Shown here: in pieces, positions 5,853 to 8,262 of the stretch
Layout of the letters: every line of letters starts with the position of its first letter
Position numbering within the stretch: the stretch's first letter is position 1
Source of the DNA: Candidatus Aminicenantota bacterium
GTDB lineage: Bacteria > Acidobacteriota > Aminicenantia > UBA2199
Assembly (NCBI GenBank): GCA_030671465.1
Contig: DAOVIP010000061.1
Location: 1 to 8,262 of the forward strand
Length of the DNA: 8,262 bases
Direction of reading: 5' to 3'
Position numbers and translations under genes: made by a program
Notes under the pieces: model-generated
The model's database searches: none
What the model saw: only the letters and a program-made list of their open reading frames with translations
Told to the model about the DNA's origin: nothing

Positions 5853-5898
5853 TTTTAATCAATTGGCGCTTTTCGAATACATCATACCAGTTTCATAA

Positions 5899-5927
5899 TT
5901 GAATCCTGGATGCTTTTTTAGTAGAAT
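5899..5927 (+). promoter_or_regulatory. Promoter of the TMTC-like gene
   Basis: TTGAAT (four of six -35 positions), a 17-bp spacer and TAGAAT (five of six -10 positions) end 6 bp before the ATG at 5934. The predicted transcript would start at or within a base or two of the start codon, and no Shine-Dalgarno is present. A leaderless mRNA is therefore plausible. Confidence 0.5.
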
Positions 5928-5933
5928 ATTTTT

Positions 5934-7964
5934 ATGGAGAAAAAGAGAGAAGTGTTTTTTATTCTGGTTCTGGTTACGGTTGTGGTAATCATTTACCAGT
6001 ACACTCTGAAATATGACCTGATCTGGGATACCCAAACATTCATAAAAGAAAGTTTTCTCTTAAAAAATGATGTGTCCCCCTTGTCCGCTTTCAAATATGG
6101 TTACATTTACGGCCAGCTGGGCATGCAGGATCAGAGTTTCTATTACCGCCCCGTAGTCAACCTTTCTTTCATGCTGGAGAAGGAATTATGGGGCCTGAAA
6201 AATACGTCTCTGCGCCTGACCAATTTATTGATTTTTATTCTGACCATTGTTTTTTTATTCTGGTTTCTGAAACTGCAGGGTGAAGATGAACGGTTTCCTC
6301 TTGTGGCTATCGTATTATTTTCACTGTCTCCACTGAACATGGAAAATATTGTTTGGGTGGTAGGACGATGTGATCTTTTTCTGATGCTCTGGGGAGTGTT
6401 AACCCTGCTTCTCTTTCAAATGTTCATGAAAAAAAAGAGGATGATTTATATGGCCGGATCGGTTCTTTTTTATGCCCTGGGCATCTTTTCAAAAGAGACC
6501 TTTGTTTTTTTCTGGCCCCTGCTGGTAATATACCAACTGGTCAGGGAAAAACGGTTTTCCTTGCCCTACCATATGTCCACGGCCCTAATCACTTTGTTTT
6601 TTTTCTGGATAAAGAATGTCATTCTGGGTATAGGCAACCTGCATTTTGTGGTGGCGACTCATGTCTTGGGGTATGTTAAAACCGCCCTGTCTGTTTTTGG
6701 CTATTATATGAGAATCCTGATCTTCCCGTTTTTCTTTGATAATTTCAGTTTTGTGAACAAAATATCTACAACCATTTATACTGTTCTGGGAATCCTGTTT
6801 TTCGTTATTATTCTGCTGGGAATATATATATCCAGAAAAAAACCCTCAAGTCTCTTCGCCATTGCCCTGACGGTTGTTTTTCTCATCCCCTATGTGATAC
6901 TGGCCTTCACCACATTGTGGCCATTTCGTATATCCTCCAGGTATATGATGGCCGCATCCCTGGGCATTATTTGGCTGGTAAGCGGATATATCTGTCGATT
7001 GAGGATTAAATTTCAAAACATCATTGTGATCGCATTGATTATCCTGTTTGGCTCTACACTCATTTCCAGTATGCACCGGTATCGGAGTGAGCGGGATTTC
7101 TGGGAGGATGCCCTGGAATCCCACCCGTCAAACAGTTTTGTCCTGCTTAAAATGGCCAATGTTTGTTCTGAGGAGAGTGATGATTTTACCTCTCTGCATT
7201 ATTATAGCCAGGCCCTCAAAAATCCATTGGGAAAAACAACCGCCATTGAAATCTCTATCGGTATTGCCAGACAGGCCTATTACCGGAGCGATTACTCAAA
7301 GGCACTGGCCTGGTTGAACCGAATGCAATTCAAGCTTCAGCCCTACCAGCAATTTCAGGTCATCAAATTGAAGGCATTTATGTACATGTCGCAGGGCAAA
7401 ATTGATTTGGCTGAAAAAGTGTTGCTGGATAATTTTGAGCGGTACAATCAGCGGCGGGAGATCTACCGTATCCTGTATGATATGTTGATCGGGTATGAAA
7501 AATGGGAAAAGGCCAAGGATCTGGAACGGCTCATTAAAAAAAGATTCCCGCCTCCTCATGAGATGAATACTTCCAGGATGCAAAAGGTTTTTAATCAGCT
7601 ATCAGTGAATCAAAAAATTGATTTTTATGTGAAATATAAAAACTATTCAGGGGCGATTGATTTATTGAACCAGCAGAAGCGGCCGGGTATGGATACCGAT
7701 CTGTTGAAGAATGAGTTGTACTATCGGTTGGGAAATTCCGCTTATCCGCAGAAATGGGTTGAAAAAGTATTCCGTCAATATCCGGGTGATTTCCAGATTA
7801 GAAACAGGATTGGTTTTTTTTATTTGAGAAGAATGAAGCGCATAAATGAGGCTTTCATCTGTTTCAGGGAATCGCTCAAGGTAAATCCTGATCAGCCGGG
7901 AATCAAAAAATTGTCTGATTACCTGTATCAGCAGCAGGCAAAGTTGGGCGGGTATGTATTATAA
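5934..7964 (+). CDS. TMTC/PMT-like GT-C membrane glycosyltransferase with TPR tail
   Basis: This 676-residue protein has two halves. Residues 1-385 contain about eleven to twelve hydrophobic segments, the first at 8-26. They show the family landmarks IWDTQTF (30-36), YYRPVVNLSF (70-79), SLSPLNMENIVWVVGRCDL (130-148) and SKE (186-188). This pattern matches bacterial relatives of O-mannosyltransferases and TMTC proteins, which use polyprenyl-phosphate sugars and transfer them on the outer face of the inner membrane. In those proteins the first loop usually has paired acids (WDD); here it is WDT, with only Asp32. Residues from about 395 to 665 form degenerate TPR helical pairs, likely a periplasmic binding platform. 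The start follows an in-frame TAG 9 bp upstream, so no earlier ATG exists. The acceptor and sugar cannot be deduced. An inactive, TPR-scaffold role is the alternative. Confidence 0.82.
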   Translation: MEKKREVFFILVLVTVVVIIYQYTLKYDLIWDTQTFIKESFLLKNDVSPLSAFKYGYIYGQLGMQDQSFYYRPVVNLSFMLEKELWGLKNTSLRLTNLLIFILTIVFLFWFLKLQGEDERFPLVAIVLFSLSPLNMENIVWVVGRCDLFLMLWGVLTLLLFQMFMKKKRMIYMAGSVLFYALGIFSKETFVFFWPLLVIYQLVREKRFSLPYHMSTALITLFFFWIKNVILGIGNLHFVVATHVLGYVKTALSVFGYYMRILIFPFFFDNFSFVNKISTTIYTVLGILFFVIILLGIYISRKKPSSLFAIALTVVFLIPYVILAFTTLWPFRISSRYMMAASLGIIWLVSGYICRLRIKFQNIIVIALIILFGSTLISSMHRYRSERDFWEDALESHPSNSFVLLKMANVCSEESDDFTSLHYYSQALKNPLGKTTAIEISIGIARQAYYRSDYSKALAWLNRMQFKLQPYQQFQVIKLKAFMYMSQGKIDLAEKVLLDNFERYNQRREIYRILYDMLIGYEKWEKAKDLERLIKKRFPPPHEMNTSRMQKVFNQLSVNQKIDFYVKYKNYSGAIDLLNQQKRPGMDTDLLKNELYYRLGNSAYPQKWVEKVFRQYPGDFQIRNRIGFFYLRRMKRINEAFICFRESLKVNPDQPGIKKLSDYLYQQQAKLGGYVL

Positions 7965-7996
7965 AAAAATTATTTTAATCGGAGTGTGTGGAATTC

Positions 7997-8262
7997 ATGG
8001 ATGACTTTTCTGTTAATCTAGTAGAAGCCAATAGAATAAATATCTTCACGATTGATTCCCAGGGCCGGAAGCGGTATTCCCTCCGCAACCAGAACGGTAT
8101 ACTGAGAAGACAATATGACGGGAGTTGGACCAGCAGTGCTATTGAACTGGATTCCCAGAAGGGTGCCCAAAAGCATATCAACAAGAATGTGTTCCCCAAA
8201 TTCGCCAAAAAGCAACCGAATGTCTCCGGATTTGATCCGGGAAAGATTCTTGATGAGAACCA
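7997..8262 (+). CDS. Unrecognised protein, 5' part only (88 codons)
   Basis: An open frame starts at ATG 7997 and runs to the window edge without a stop. It lies 32 bp after the TMTC-like gene on the same strand, so the two are probably co-transcribed. GGAG lies 12 nt before the ATG, a rather long spacing; a GTG at 7988 is an alternative start. The visible product begins MDDFSVNLVEANRINIFTI and is soluble-looking, polar and rich in Lys, Asn, Gln and Ser. It has no signal peptide or membrane segment. I do not recognise a family. Codon use resembles the upstream gene, and no credible competing frame is seen on the other strand. Confidence 0.6.
   Translation, partial: MDDFSVNLVEANRINIFTIDSQGRKRYSLRNQNGILRRQYDGSWTSSAIELDSQKGAQKHINKNVFPKFAKKQPNVSGFDPGKILDEN

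Noticed and set aside
7975..8215. Minus-strand frames of 77 and 65 codons at the right edge
   Set aside because: They overlap the open plus-strand frame that continues the operon direction and have no ribosome sites or recognisable domains.

Overview
The window looks like chromosomal DNA from a heterotrophic Gram-negative bacterium. My best guess is a Desulfobacterota (delta-proteobacterial) lineage, because of the citramalate route to isoleucine, the TMTC-like glycosyltransferase/TPR protein and the GC-rich foldback repeat. This is inference from gene content only; no rRNA or other marker that would fix the taxon is present.

Layout. Positions 1-1234 (minus strand) hold the first 411 codons of citramalate synthase (cimA), which runs off the left edge. 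Upstream of it, at 1305-1555, is a compact regulatory leader with four parts: a near-consensus sigma-70 promoter, a 39-codon reading frame with four consecutive Ile codons and then a run of seven Leu codons, three mutually exclusive RNA stems, and a U-tailed intrinsic terminator. I read this as a classical translation-coupled transcription attenuator that senses charged Ile-tRNA (perhaps also Leu-tRNA) and controls cimA. It is the most interesting part of the window and is absent from an annotation based only on long reading frames.

Positions 1603-1853 hold a MITE-like foldback repeat bounded by 14-bp direct repeats. It sits exactly against the stop codon of the next gene. Positions 1854-5755 (minus strand) form one tightly packed gene string. 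In transcription order this is a ribosomal protein S1-type six-domain RNA-binding protein, a HIT-family nucleotide hydrolase/phosphorylase, a sulfatase-fold protein that has lost its C-terminal third, and a B3/B4-domain protein. The first three are joined by 4-bp ATGA stop/start overlaps. The sulfatase and B3/B4 frames overlap by 113 bp, apparently because a deletion joined two unrelated genes out of frame.

A 178-bp divergent intergenic region (5756-5933) carries back-to-back promoters. To its right on the plus strand lie a 676-residue membrane GT-C glycosyltransferase-like protein with a C-terminal TPR region (possibly leaderless) and, 32 bp later, the start of an unrecognised gene cut by the right edge. 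No tRNA, rRNA, CRISPR array or complete insertion sequence was seen.
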